A stretch of DNA of 64,000 nt from Paraburkholderia lycopersici (GTDB taxonomy: Bacteria; Pseudomonadota; Gammaproteobacteria; Burkholderiales; Burkholderiaceae): the NCBI RefSeq assembly GCF_900096975.1, contig NZ_FMYQ01000034.1, positions 1 to 64,000 of the forward strand. Direction: 5' to 3'. How positions within the stretch are numbered: the stretch's first letter is position 1; each line of letters begins with the position of its first letter. The translations under genes and the position numbers were made by a program. The notes below the pieces were generated by a model. The model did not search any database and was not told the origin of the DNA. It was given only the letters and a program-made list of their open reading frames with translations. This document shows, one piece after another, positions 55,651-64,000 of this stretch.

Positions 55651-57126
55651 ATGGAACTCCACGTCACTGTGTCGGGCCGTCGCGATCTCGCGGGCCAGAT
55701 CTACCGGCAACTGCGCGACGGCATCGTCGACGGCCGGCTTGCCGGCGGCACGCGCCTGCCTTCCACGCGCGACCTCGCGCTGCAGCTTGGTGTTTCGCGC
55801 AAGACCACGCTCGATGTTTTCGAACGGTTGCTGGCGGAGGGCTATCTGAATTCGCGGCGCGGTTCCGGCACGTTCGTCGCTGAAGCGCTCGAACGTCTGC
55901 CGGCGCGCGAGCGCGGTCATCCGAATCCGCAGATTCGCGCGGCCGCCAAGGCCGTTGCCGTGCCGGCTCGCGCCGCGCAGGCTACGCCGTGGTGGCAGGC
56001 ACAGGCGCGGGGCGGTTCGCTGCCGCGCCTCGATGCGCGGCTTGTCTGCGATTTCGCGGGTGGCGTCACCGACAAATCGCGCTTTCCGTTCGACGTCTGG
56101 CGGCGCTGCATCAACGACGCGCTGCGCGTGCAGGCGCGCGGACACGGCATGTATCGCGACCCGGCCGGCGAAGAGAAGCTGCGGCTCGCGGTCTCGCGCT
56201 ATCTCGCGTTCAATCGCGCGGTGCAGGGCAACTGGCAAGACGTGATCGTCACGCAGGGCGCGCAGCAGGCGCTCGACCTGCTCGCGCGCGTGATGCTCGC
56301 GCCCGGCGACGTGGTCGCCGTCGAAGATCCCGGCTATCCGCCCGCGCGCGACATCTTCGCCGCGCTCGGGGCGAAGGTCGTGCCGGTCCCCGTGGACGAC
56401 GAGGGGCTCGTCGTCGCGCGCCTGCCGAAAACGGCGCGGCTCGTCTACGTGACGCCTTCGCACCAGTTCCCGCTCGGCATGCCGATGAGTCTCGCGCGGC
56501 GCGTCGCGCTGCTCGAGTGGGCGCAGGCGCGTGGCGCGCTCGTGATCGAAGACGACTACGATTGCGAATACCGCTTCGAGGGACGCTCGATGGAGCCGCT
56601 CAAGAGTCTCGACAAAGCCGGCATCGTGGCCTACGTCGGCACGTTTTCGAAGACGATCTTCCCCGAACTGCGCGTGGGCTACCTGGTGCCGCCCGCCGCG
56701 CTCGCGGCGCCGCTTGTCCGGGCGCGCCAGATCGGCGACGCCCACGGCTGCGTGCTCACGCAAACCGCGCTCGCCGATTTCATGCTCGACGGCCATTTCG
56801 CGCGCCATTTGCGGCGCATGCATCAGACGTATTCGCAGCGCCGCGACGTGCTGCTCGAACATCTGCGAGGACCGCTTGCGCCGTGGCTCGAACCGGTCAC
56901 GCCGAACACGGCCGGCCTGCACCTGGCAGCGCGGCTCGTCGCGCCGCTCGACGCCGCCACGGTCGCGCAGGCCGCGCGCCGCGCGTCGATCGGCCTGCAT
57001 CCGCTTGCGCCGTTTCATCTCGAAGCGCCTGTGCAAAGCGGTTTTCTGTTTGGTTACGGCGCGGTCGAGGCCGAGCGTATCGACGCCGCGTTGACGTCGC
57101 TCGCCACGCTGCTGCGTGCGCTTTGA
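55651..57126 (+). CDS. MocR/PdxR-type transcriptional regulator with aminotransferase-like domain
   Basis: 491 residues. Residues 8-75 are a GntR winged helix (DLAGQIYRQLRDGIVDGRLA, RLPSTRDLALQLGVSRKTTL). Residues 125-490 form a type I aminotransferase fold with MYRDPAGEEKLRLAVSRYLA, VTQGAQQALDLLARVMLAPG, VIEDDYDCEYRFEGR and the PLP-lysine region GTFSKTIFPELRVGYLVPP. The domain usually senses PLP or an amino compound. It is divergent from the AhpD-like gene; operator repeats lie between. A hairpin follows the stop. Confidence 0.94.
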   Translation: MELHVTVSGRRDLAGQIYRQLRDGIVDGRLAGGTRLPSTRDLALQLGVSRKTTLDVFERLLAEGYLNSRRGSGTFVAEALERLPARERGHPNPQIRAAAKAVAVPARAAQATPWWQAQARGGSLPRLDARLVCDFAGGVTDKSRFPFDVWRRCINDALRVQARGHGMYRDPAGEEKLRLAVSRYLAFNRAVQGNWQDVIVTQGAQQALDLLARVMLAPGDVVAVEDPGYPPARDIFAALGAKVVPVPVDDEGLVVARLPKTARLVYVTPSHQFPLGMPMSLARRVALLEWAQARGALVIEDDYDCEYRFEGRSMEPLKSLDKAGIVAYVGTFSKTIFPELRVGYLVPPAALAAPLVRARQIGDAHGCVLTQTALADFMLDGHFARHLRRMHQTYSQRRDVLLEHLRGPLAPWLEPVTPNTAGLHLAARLVAPLDAATVAQAARRASIGLHPLAPFHLEAPVQSGFLFGYGAVEAERIDAALTSLATLLRAL

Positions 57127-57174
57127 CCGCATAGTGCCTGCGCGGCGGCGCTGACGCGGCCGTTGAAAACGCAC

Positions 57175-57204
57175 GAAAACGCCATACGTATAGCGTTTTC
57201 CTGA
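57175..57204 (+). terminator. Terminator-like hairpin after the MocR gene
   Basis: 8-bp stem GAAAACGC / GCGTTTTC with a 10-nt loop (CATACGTATA), 48 bp after the stop; the four T within the right arm act as part of a U-rich 3' end. It is a plausible intrinsic terminator. Confidence 0.55.
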
Positions 57205-57438
57205 CGTCCGAGCCCTTGCGTCGCGCTTGCCGAAGCGGGACGAGCAGTCTCGCCGGTGCACGTTTACCCCTGTAAACAGGCGACGAAATGCGTTCGGGAG
57301 TCTGCGCAGCGCAACAAAATCGTAACGACAATGCAAAAGCTTCACGCAAAACGCTTGCGCGTATGTAGAATCCGCCGTTGAAGCACATGCATTCCGCAGT
57401 GCTTCTTCGATTCACTGACCAACACTGGTAGGAGAAAC
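57205..57438. promoter_or_regulatory. Upstream region of the HU gene
   Basis: AT-richer than its surroundings. A TTCACG at 57341 and TAGAAT or TATGTA around 57362-57371 could form a promoter about 70 bp before the ATG. The boxes are imperfect, so this is a weak call. Nothing else is recognised. Confidence 0.3.
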
Positions 57439-57882
57439 ATGCCGACTTCCGCAAAGAAAGTGGCCAAAAAGGCAGCTGCCCCGGCCAAGAAGGTTGCCGC
57501 AAAGAAAGCGCCCGCCAAGACGGCCGCAGCTAAGAAGGTCGCCGTGAAGGCGTCCGGCGCACCGACGCCGATCAAGGACACCTTCACGAAGGCCTCGCTG
57601 GCTAGCCACGTCGCTGAGCGTGCAGGCGTCGAGCCGAAGGCCGCCAAGGCCGTGCTCGCCGCGCTGGAAGACACGATCCTCGGTTCGGTCCACAAGAAGG
57701 GCGCCGGCGAATTCACGCTGTCGGGCCTTCTGAAGATCGTCGTGCAGGCCGTGCCGGCGAAGAAGAAGCGCTTCGGCAAGGACCCGTTCACGGGCGAAGA
57801 GCGCTGGTTCCCGGCCAAGCCCGCATCGGTCCGCATCAAGGCGCGCGCCCTGAAGAAGCTGAAGGACGCAGCAGCCGGCTGA
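57439..57882 (+). CDS. HU-family DNA-binding protein with lysine/alanine-rich N-terminal tail
   Basis: 147 residues. Residues 1-45 are a histone-H1-like tail of repeated KKxAAPAKK and KKAPAKTAAAKK units. Residues 48-147 are the HU/IHF fold (FTKASLASHVAERAGVEPKA, VHKKGAGEFTLSGLLKIVVQ, then GKDPFTGEERWFPAKPASVR in the beta-arm). It packages and bends DNA. Tailed HU proteins are typical of Burkholderiales. A GGAG-like Shine-Dalgarno (AGGAGAAAC) sets the start; a strong terminator follows. Confidence 0.94.
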   Translation: MPTSAKKVAKKAAAPAKKVAAKKAPAKTAAAKKVAVKASGAPTPIKDTFTKASLASHVAERAGVEPKAAKAVLAALEDTILGSVHKKGAGEFTLSGLLKIVVQAVPAKKKRFGKDPFTGEERWFPAKPASVRIKARALKKLKDAAAG

Positions 57883-57929
57883 TCGTGCTCAAGCCGCGGC
57901 CTTCGGGTTGCGGCGACCCGTCAGTACCC

Positions 57930-57966
57930 GGAATCCCCGTTCGGCGTCGAGCCTGCGGGGATTTTT
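57930..57966 (+). terminator. Intrinsic terminator of the HU gene
   Basis: Stem AATCCCCG / CGGGGATT with a 16-nt loop followed directly by TTTT, 50 bp after the stop codon. Clear rho-independent layout. Confidence 0.88.
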
Positions 57967-58127
57967 CATTGATACGTGCAATGTACGCTGTGATGTGAAG
58001 TCTATGTCCTGATGTTATGGTTAGACGTTGCGCGCGATTTCCCTGAAATACAGGTGCTATTCCTGCTGGAATATACGTGAGGGCGACGCGGTCGGTCGGA
58101 AGTATCCCATAGTCATAACAGGAACTT

Positions 58128-59027
58128 ATGCCGTCTACGGACCTCAGTTTGCGCCAGGTCGAGGCCTTTTGCTCCTTGATGCGGTGGCGTAGCGTCACTC
58201 GTGCCGCGCAGGCGCTCGGCATTTCGCAGCCTGCGGTGAGCCGCCTGCTTGCCGACTTCGAGACGAAGATCGGGCTCGCGCTATTCGAGCGGCGCCAGGG
58301 CCGCCTGCTGCCGACCGCCGAAGCGCATGCGCTGCACGACGAAGTCGAGCGCGCTTTCTCCGGTTTCGAACGCGTGGTCCAGGCGGCTGCGCAGATTCGC
58401 GCGCAGCGGCGCGGCGTGCTGCGCGTGGCCGCATCGGCGGATCTTTGCGCCGATTTTCTGCCGCGCGTTGCGGCAGCGTTCGCGAGCGAGCACGAGGGCG
58501 TCGATCTCGAACTGCTGACGGGTGACGCCGCGGAGGTTGCCGAGCGCGTGGCGACGCAACGCTGCGATCTTGGCTTCGTCACGCGGGCCGTCGCGCATCC
58601 TGGCGCGCGTCTCGAGTGTCTGGGCGAGTGGCCGCTGCGCTGCATTTTGCCGCGCGGCCACCGGCTCTCGCGCAAGCGCGTGATTCATGCCGAAGACTGC
58701 GCTGGCGAGCGCTTCATTTCGTTTGCTGCCGCCAGCGAGGCGCGCATCGGTATCGACCGGCTGTTTGCCGAATGCGGGGTGTCGCGCGAGCTTGGCGTCG
58801 AAGTGGTGCTGGCGCAATCCGTGGTGGCGATGGTGGAAGCGGGCATGGGCGTCGCGCTGGTCGATGCGCTGACGGCCCAGCATGCGACCGCTCGGGTGAG
58901 TGTGAAGCGCTTCATGCCCACGCTGCCAGGCGCGCTTCATGTCGTGCGCAGCGCCCAGCGCCCAGCGACCGTGCTGGGCGACGCGTTCGTGCGCCATGCC
59001 GCCGCGGCGGTGGCGCGCTTGCGTTGA
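58128..59027 (+). CDS. LysR-family transcriptional regulator
   Basis: 299 residues. The HTH at 6-65 reads LSLRQVEAFCSLMRWRSVTR, then AAQALGISQPAVSRLLADFE; the effector domain follows (VLRVAASADLCADFLPRVAA, RCDLGFVTRAVAHPGARLEC, VVAMVEAGMGVALVDALTAQ). It resembles regulators of amino-acid/opine uptake but the target is unknown. No gene is divergent from it, so its regulon lies elsewhere or is limited to itself. An AT-rich region with TTCCTGCTGGAA (58062-58073) upstream is a candidate site. Confidence 0.92.
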   Translation: MPSTDLSLRQVEAFCSLMRWRSVTRAAQALGISQPAVSRLLADFETKIGLALFERRQGRLLPTAEAHALHDEVERAFSGFERVVQAAAQIRAQRRGVLRVAASADLCADFLPRVAAAFASEHEGVDLELLTGDAAEVAERVATQRCDLGFVTRAVAHPGARLECLGEWPLRCILPRGHRLSRKRVIHAEDCAGERFISFAAASEARIGIDRLFAECGVSRELGVEVVLAQSVVAMVEAGMGVALVDALTAQHATARVSVKRFMPTLPGALHVVRSAQRPATVLGDAFVRHAAAAVARLR

Positions 59028-59098
59028 TCGTCCGCTTGCACACACGGCGCGGGGAGTGCCGCGTGCGCGTGGAGGAAGGGATCTAAAGTGCCGCGCAC

Positions 59099-59137
59099 AT
59101 AAAAAACCAGCCAGGGCTTGCGCCGTGGCTGGTTTGT
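59099..59137 (-). terminator. Terminator of the porin gene (possibly bidirectional)
   Basis: Stem AAACCAGCCA / TGGCTGGTTT with a GC-rich interior and small loop. On the minus strand it runs into TTTTTT, an ideal terminator for the porin, about 100 bp past its stop. It may also stop the convergent LysR message. Confidence 0.85.
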
Positions 59138-59236
59138 GCAGCGTGTAGTTTTTAGCTGCGCGGTCTCGCTCGCTTCGCCGGAACGGCTCGTCAGCCAGAT
59201 CCGGCGCCGGGCCGAAGCCCGGTGCAACGCGTTTGC

Positions 59237-60424
59237 TTAGAACTTGTGGCGGATGCCGACGCTGACCAGGGTCTGCGAGCTCGAAGCCGAGTTGAAGCTG
59301 TACGAACCGATTGCTGCGCCGGCGTCCGACGTGCTGCCGTCCGAGTTGCGCTGCGTGCCGCTTGCGTGCTGGTAAGCCGCCACGCCGTACAGGTCGGTGC
59401 GCTTCGACAGGTTGTAGTCCGCGCCGACCGAAACCTGGTGGTACGTGTTCGACGTGTCGCCCGAGCCGTGCGTGTACGTGTAGCCGAGGCCGAGCAGCAG
59501 GGCCGGGTTCAGCTGATAGCCGAGGAAGCCGGCAGCGACGTTGTAGCGCTGCGTCGAGGCGAACGTCGAGTAGCCGTCCGACTTGAACTGAACGTTGCTG
59601 TAACGTGCGCCGAGCGTGAACGAGCCCAGCACATATTGCGCGGCAACCGAAGCCGTACCGATCGACTTGGCCGAAGCGTAGGCGGCGTTGATCTGGTTGT
59701 CGAACACGGCGTCCGACGTTGCACCCGAGGACCAGCCGATGTTGCCCTTCGAATCCGTGCGCGACGCGAGCGTCGAGCCGTTGTCCATGCGGAAGTAGCC
59801 AGCGGCGATGTTGAACGAGCCGATGCCGTACGTGCCTGCCGCACCCCAGCTCTGACCCGAGCCCGTTGCGCCGGCCACGCCGCCCAGAGCGTACATGCCT
59901 TCGAACTGGAAGCCTTGCAGGACCGGCGAGACGTACTTGATGGCGTTGTTCGTACGCGAGCTGTTGTCGTTGTTGTCGACGTCACCCGGCGTTGCGAACG
60001 TGCTGCCGAAGTAGTTGTCGGCGGTCAGCGGCTGAACCATGTCGACCAGCGGGTCGTACTGGCGGCCGAGCGTGAGCGTACCGAACTGGTCGTGCGACAG
60101 GCCGACGAGTGCCTGACGGCCGAACATCTTGCCGCCCTGACCGAGCGCGCCGCTATTGATGTCAAAACCATTTTCCAATTGGAAAATTGCCTTCAGACCG
60201 CCACCGAGGTCTTCCGAACCCTTCAGGCCCCAGCGGTTGCCCGACAGGTTGCCGCCGGCGAGGCCGACCTGGTTCGCGTTCTTGCCGTTGGCGTCCATCG
60301 TGTTGTGCGCCCATTGGACCGATTCGTCGATCACACCATAGAGGGTCACGCTGCTTTGAGCGTGCGCGGCGCCGGCTGCGGCCAAGAGGGCCAGTGAGAG
60401 GGTCGAGAGAGCGACTCGTTTCAT
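59237..60424 (-). CDS. OmpC-like outer-membrane porin
   Basis: 395 residues. Signal peptide MKRVALSTLSLALLAAAGAA ending AHAQ; the mature chain starts SSVTLYGVIDESVQW, the standard start of Burkholderia/Neisseria trimeric porins. Family landmarks are GNRWGLKGSEDLGGGLKAIF, FGRQALVGLSHDQFGTLTLG and the C-terminal phenylalanine (VGIRHKF) needed for BAM assembly. The expected structure is a 16-stranded barrel. The ATG at 60424 is preferred over an upstream frame because the signal peptide starts there and GGAGAAAAC precedes it. Confidence 0.95.
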   Translation of the reverse strand: MKRVALSTLSLALLAAAGAAHAQSSVTLYGVIDESVQWAHNTMDANGKNANQVGLAGGNLSGNRWGLKGSEDLGGGLKAIFQLENGFDINSGALGQGGKMFGRQALVGLSHDQFGTLTLGRQYDPLVDMVQPLTADNYFGSTFATPGDVDNNDNSSRTNNAIKYVSPVLQGFQFEGMYALGGVAGATGSGQSWGAAGTYGIGSFNIAAGYFRMDNGSTLASRTDSKGNIGWSSGATSDAVFDNQINAAYASAKSIGTASVAAQYVLGSFTLGARYSNVQFKSDGYSTFASTQRYNVAAGFLGYQLNPALLLGLGYTYTHGSGDTSNTYHQVSVGADYNLSKRTDLYGVAAYQHASGTQRNSDGSTSDAGAAIGSYSFNSASSSQTLVSVGIRHKF

Positions 60425-60643
60425 TCTGTTTTCTCCACGCAGAAATTGTGTAGTTGTTGCGCGATGGAGAATAACGCAGCCGGCCGATGCACCTGAACTG
60501 AAAAAAAAAATTTGTCGCAAAAAGCTGACACCGGCCAGAATGCCTTGTCAGACGGGGCCTGCGTCGATTATGTCGATTTTTGGAATATTGGATTGTTGAC
60601 CGAGCATTATTGTCGTTTTTGATAAAAGTTCCGTAAATACGCG

Positions 60644-62053
60644 CTATTTTTGGGCCTTGCTGTGGCCTTTGGTAGCGCGCGCAATGTGCCCGGATTCGTT
60701 GCCGCGGCGACGCCCGGCGGCCGCCGTCACGGCGAGCGCGGCGCTCGCGGCGAGGAGCACCGAACTCCAGGGATGACGCTTTACATAGCGGTCGGCGGCC
60801 GCGACCGCGCGGCCTGCCTGGACCAACGTGAGCGCCGCCGCATAGGTTGCGCTGTCCTCCATGCGCACGACCGGACGGCGAATCCGCAGGCTCGACCGGC
60901 TGCCCCCAAACGCCCCGCCATGCGCGCTCGCGCGACCCACCGCGTCGGGTGGTGTTTCCGATAGTGTCGATTTGGCTGCAGAAACGGCGGGAGTAAAGAA
61001 GGAAGGCGCGACGGATATGGGTTTGGAATCGTTTCCGATCGGAATAATGCTTGGTGACGGCGCCGCCGCGCGCGTGGCGACATGGGGGATATCGTGCGGC
61101 GGCGCAATGGTCGAGGCGGCGAGCACCGAGGCGAGCTTTGCCCGGCTGCCGGGCGGTGTTTCCTTGAGGAAACCCCACGCGCCGCGTGGGTCGTGCATGC
61201 GTCCGCGCGCGGCCGAGAACTCCGCGCCGAGCAGCAGCACCGCCGCCGAGAAATAGAGCCACATCAGTAGCACCGCGAGCGAGCCCGCGGCGCCGAAGGC
61301 CGTCGCCATGCCCGCATGCGCGAGATAGAGCGCGAAGAGCTTCTTGCCGGCGGAGAACAACACCGCCGCGACGATGCCGCCCACCATCGCGTCGCGCCAT
61401 CGCACGCTGGCGTCGGGCAGGAAGCGCAGCAGCGCGCCGAACGCAACGGCCAGCACCACGAGGCCCACGGCGAGCTGCAGCAGGTTGCCGATGAATATGT
61501 AAGGAGAATTGCCCCAGAGCCATTGGCCGACGAAGGTGATCGCCGTGTCGAGCACGAGCGAGACGATCAGCAGGAAGGCGACGCCCAGCACGAGGCTGAA
61601 CGAAATGAGCCGCACGCGCACGAGCGCCATTACGCTGGAGGCGCGCGGCCCTTCCGGCGGCCAGACGATGTTCAGCGCGGAGTTGAGCGAGGAGAACGTT
61701 GCAGACGCGCCGATCACGAGCAAGCCGAGCGAGATCAGCGCGGCGACGCCGCCCGTGCCGCCCGCGCGGTGCGCGTTCTGCACGATGGTGGAGATGCCTG
61801 CGGCAGCGTCGTCGCCGAGTACGTTGTGCACCTGGCGAAAGAGCTCGCCGCGGGCGGCGTCGTCGCCGAAGAACCAGCCGGCCACCGCGATCACCATGAC
61901 GAGCGTGGGCGCGAGGGAAAACGCCGAGTAAAACGCAATGCTGGCCGCGAGCGACGGGCAGCGATTGGCGATGAACTGGCGCAGCGCGCCGATCACCCAC
62001 GACGCTTCCTTGCGCGCGGCGGACTGGAGTCGTTCGGTTGAAAGCGTCGACAT
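60644..62053 (-). CDS. YihY/UPF0761-family membrane protein with DUF883-like C-terminal tail
   Basis: 469 residues. Residues 1-285 are the six-helix YihY (once called RNase BN) domain: CPSLAASIAFYSAFSLAPTL, FLLIVSLVLDTAITFVGQWL, AGKKLFALYLAHAGMATAFG, then AAGSLAVLLMWLYFSAAVLL. Residues 290-469 are an extra disordered Ala/Pro-rich region that ends in AADRYVKRHPWSSVLLAASA, then ALAVTAAAGRRRG, very like the C-terminal membrane anchor of DUF883 (ElaB/YqjD) ribosome-associated proteins. The function of YihY is unresolved; it is not an established nuclease. The ATG at 62053 begins the conserved part. Confidence 0.9.
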   Translation of the reverse strand: MSTLSTERLQSAARKEASWVIGALRQFIANRCPSLAASIAFYSAFSLAPTLVMVIAVAGWFFGDDAARGELFRQVHNVLGDDAAAGISTIVQNAHRAGGTGGVAALISLGLLVIGASATFSSLNSALNIVWPPEGPRASSVMALVRVRLISFSLVLGVAFLLIVSLVLDTAITFVGQWLWGNSPYIFIGNLLQLAVGLVVLAVAFGALLRFLPDASVRWRDAMVGGIVAAVLFSAGKKLFALYLAHAGMATAFGAAGSLAVLLMWLYFSAAVLLLGAEFSAARGRMHDPRGAWGFLKETPPGSRAKLASVLAASTIAPPHDIPHVATRAAAPSPSIIPIGNDSKPISVAPSFFTPAVSAAKSTLSETPPDAVGRASAHGGAFGGSRSSLRIRRPVVRMEDSATYAAALTLVQAGRAVAAADRYVKRHPWSSVLLAASAALAVTAAAGRRRGNESGHIARATKGHSKAQK

Positions 62054-62227
62054 GCTGGCGCGCCTTGCGGTGTGCCCGCTGTGTATCTGCGATGGATCTT
62101 CAGTCACAAAGATGGCTCGTTGGCTATTTTGGCTATTTAATATAGCAAGCATGGTTCCCGGGCGACCCCGCCTTGCGCACGCTGGAAGCTCGCGAACATC
62201 CGGTGCGATCCGTCGCCCAAAACGTCT

Positions 62228-62233
62228 TATACT
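62228..62233 (+). promoter_or_regulatory. Possible -10 box upstream of the formate dehydrogenase gene
   Basis: TATACT lies 35 bp before the start codon in the otherwise GC-rich 214 bp gap. No convincing -35 box is seen at the expected spacing, so an activator-dependent promoter is possible. Confidence 0.35.
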
Positions 62234-62267
62234 GAAAAAACCCACAACCAGAAGCCGAGGACGAATC

Positions 62268-64000
62268 ATGCTGCAGATGTCCCGGCGTCAGTTCCTCAAG
62301 GTCACGGCAACATCGCTGGCGGGTTCCAGCCTGGCGTTGATGGGCTTCGCGCCCGACAACGCGCTTGCCGAAGTCCGACAATACAAACTGGCGCGCACCA
62401 CAGAAACCCGCAACACCTGTCCGTACTGCTCGGTCGGTTGCGGGATCCTCATGTACGGTCTCGGCGACGGCGCGAAGAACGCCACGACGAGCATCATCCA
62501 TATCGAAGGCGACCCCGATCACCCTGTCAACCGCGGCACGCTGTGCCCGAAGGGCGCGAGCCTGATCGATTTCATTCATAGCGAGAGCCGCCTCACGTAC
62601 CCCGAGTACCGGGCGGCCGGCTCGAACGAGTGGAAACGCATCTCGTGGGACGAGGCGCTCGACCGCATCGCGAAGCTCATGAAAGAGGACCGCGACGCGA
62701 ACTTCGTCGAGAAGAACGCCGACGGCAAGACCGTCAACCGCTGGCTGACCACGGGCATGCTGGCTGCCTCGGCGGGCAGCAACGAGGTCGGCTATCTCAC
62801 GCACAAAGTGGCCCGCAGCATGGGCCTGCTCGCATTCGACAACCAGGCGCGTGTCTGACACGGCCCGACGGTGGCAGGTCTTGCCCCGACGTTTGGCCGT
62901 GGAGCGATGACGAACCATTGGGTCGACATTCGCAATGCGGACGTGATTCTGGTGATGGGCGGCAATGCGGCCGAGGCGCACCCGTGCGGCTTCAAGTGGG
63001 TCACGGAGGCGAAGGCGCACCGCAAGGCGCGGCTCATCGTGGTCGATCCGCGCTTCAACCGTACGGCATCGGTGGCGGACTTCTATGCGCCGATCCGCAC
63101 GGGCACGGACATCGCGTTTCTTGGCGCCGTAATCAACTATTTGCTCACGAACGACAAGATCCAGCACGAGTACGTAAAGAATTACACGGACTTCTCGTTC
63201 ATCGTGCGCGAAGACTACGCGTTCAGCGACGGCATTTTTTCGGGCTACGATCCGCAGAAGCATTCGTATCCGGACAAGTCGTCGTGGAACTACGAGATCG
63301 GCGAAGACGGCTTCGTGAAGACCGACGACACGCTGCAGAACCCGCGCTGCGTTTACCAGTTGCTGAAGCAGCATTATTCGCGCTACACGGCCGATATGGT
63401 CGAGAAGGTGTGCGGCACGCCAAAGGAAAAATTCCTCAAGGTGTGCGAAATGCTTGCGAGCACGGCCGAACCTGGCCGTGCGGGAACGATCCTGTACGCG
63501 CTCGGCTGGACGCATCATTCGATCGGCTCGCAGATCATCCGCACCGGCGCGATGGTGCAACTGCTGCTCGGCAACATCGGCATCGCGGGCGGCGGCATGA
63601 ATGCGTTGCGCGGCCACTCGAACATCCAGGGGCTCACGGACCTCGGACTCATGTCGAACCTGCTCCCGGGCTACATGACGTTGCCGTTCGAGGCCGAGCA
63701 GAACTACGACGACTACATCAAGAAGCGCGCGCAGCAGCCGCTGCGACCCAACCAGTTGAGCTACTGGAAGAACTATGGCGCTTTCTTCGTGAGCTTCATG
63801 AAGTCCTGGTGGGGCGACGCGGCCACGAAGGACAACAACTGGGGTTACGACTGGCTGCCGAAGCTCGACAAGCCGTACGACCTGCTGCAGACCATCGAGC
63901 TGATGAATCAGGGCAAGGTGAACGGCTATATCTGCCAGGGCTTCAACGTCATTGCGTCCGCGCCCGACAAGGCCAAGACCCTTTCGGCGCTCAGCAAGCT
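62268..64000 (+). CDS. fdnG: Formate dehydrogenase-N alpha subunit, selenocysteine-containing (partial)
   Basis: 577 codons lie in the window before the right edge. A Tat signal (MSRRQFLKVTATSLAGSS) is followed by the [4Fe-4S] ligands CPYCSVGCG and TLCPKG, then molybdopterin-domain sequence. The frame meets TGA at 62856-62858 after NQARV and continues HGPTVAGLAPTFGRGAMTNH, which matches E. coli FdnG around selenocysteine 196. Counting from the ATG at 62268 (GAGG upstream) the residue is 197. The enzyme oxidises periplasmic formate and feeds quinone through FdnH and FdnI, expected beyond the edge. Read naively, the gene would look like two broken halves. FdoG is an equally possible name. Confidence 0.93.
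62856..62894 (+). promoter_or_regulatory. Bacterial SECIS element following the selenocysteine TGA
   Basis: Directly after the TGA an mRNA hairpin can form with apex GGCA-GGTCT-TGCC, preceded by GGT and followed by CC so that a single U is bulged below the apical stem. An apical GGUCU loop and bulged U at this distance are the features SelB recognises in E. coli fdhF/fdnG. The sequence is also protein-coding. Confidence 0.85.

Noticed and set aside
62856-62858. Interpretation of the TGA as a nonsense mutation in a formate dehydrogenase pseudogene
   Set aside because: The same frame continues without further damage, the codon sits where selenocysteine is found in FdnG, and a SECIS-like hairpin follows.

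Overview
The window is high-GC DNA from a member of the Burkholderiaceae (Burkholderia sensu lato; Paraburkholderia, Caballeronia or Trinickia would all fit). The basis is the protein families present, the gene order of the aerobic B12 locus, a Burkholderia-type OmpC-like porin, an HU protein with a Lys/Ala-rich tail, and DUF4148 and MctP/DUF3311 proteins. I see no rRNA, tRNA, CRISPR array, intact insertion sequence or phage. Nothing was searched against a database; every family name rests on motifs read in the translated sequence.

Region 1 (1-12820) looks like an amine/glutamate nitrogen and electron-transfer block. On the minus strand an FAD-dependent amine/amino-acid oxidoreductase, etfB, etfA, a HutD-family gene and the start of ETF-ubiquinone oxidoreductase form one tightly packed unit, so electrons from the oxidoreductase can pass through ETF to ubiquinone. 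A divergent LysR regulator precedes an N-formylglutamate-deformylase-like gene. An XRE-cupin regulator then faces a plus-strand unit of type III glutamine synthetase, a class II amidotransferase, a GXGXG protein, an FMN glutamate-synthase-like protein and an ammonium transporter. This is the gene set of GlnT/GlxBCD, or equally of gamma-glutamylmethylamide synthetase plus N-methylglutamate synthase.

Region 2 (13463-21896) holds an exported SH3/proline-rich protein, a small unknown gene, and an overlapping response regulator / FecR-LysM protein / CHASE2 histidine kinase operon followed by a DUF4136-like lipoprotein. A decayed glyoxalase remnant follows.

Region 3 (21216-40726) is an aerobic-type cobalamin locus in several transcription units: bluB, cobB, cobO and a cobE-like gene (minus); cobW, cobN, ChlI-like and ChlD-like chelatase genes (plus, behind a cobalamin riboswitch); cbiG-cobJ fusion, cobI, cobH and cobG (minus, behind a second cobalamin riboswitch); cobL, cobK and cobM (plus). 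A PilZ gene and a broken sensor-protein pseudogene interrupt it. CobF, CobS and CobT are not seen here.

Region 4 (40736-62053) is mixed housekeeping and accessory content: a MarR/YCII/GST set with a clear operator, an MctP-type carboxylate transporter with its DUF3311 partner, a MarC protein, an amidotransferase, a double-PAS hybrid kinase, a glycosyltransferase, a HAD phosphatase, a periplasmic trehalase, PobA, a DUF4148-like protein, an isonitrile-hydratase-like protein, an AhpD-like protein divergent from a MocR regulator with direct-repeat operators, an HU protein, a LysR regulator, a porin, and a YihY protein with an unusual C-terminal extension.

Region 5 (62268-64000, running off the end) is the alpha subunit of formate dehydrogenase-N. 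Its reading frame is interrupted by an in-frame TGA that reads as selenocysteine and is followed by a SECIS-like hairpin.
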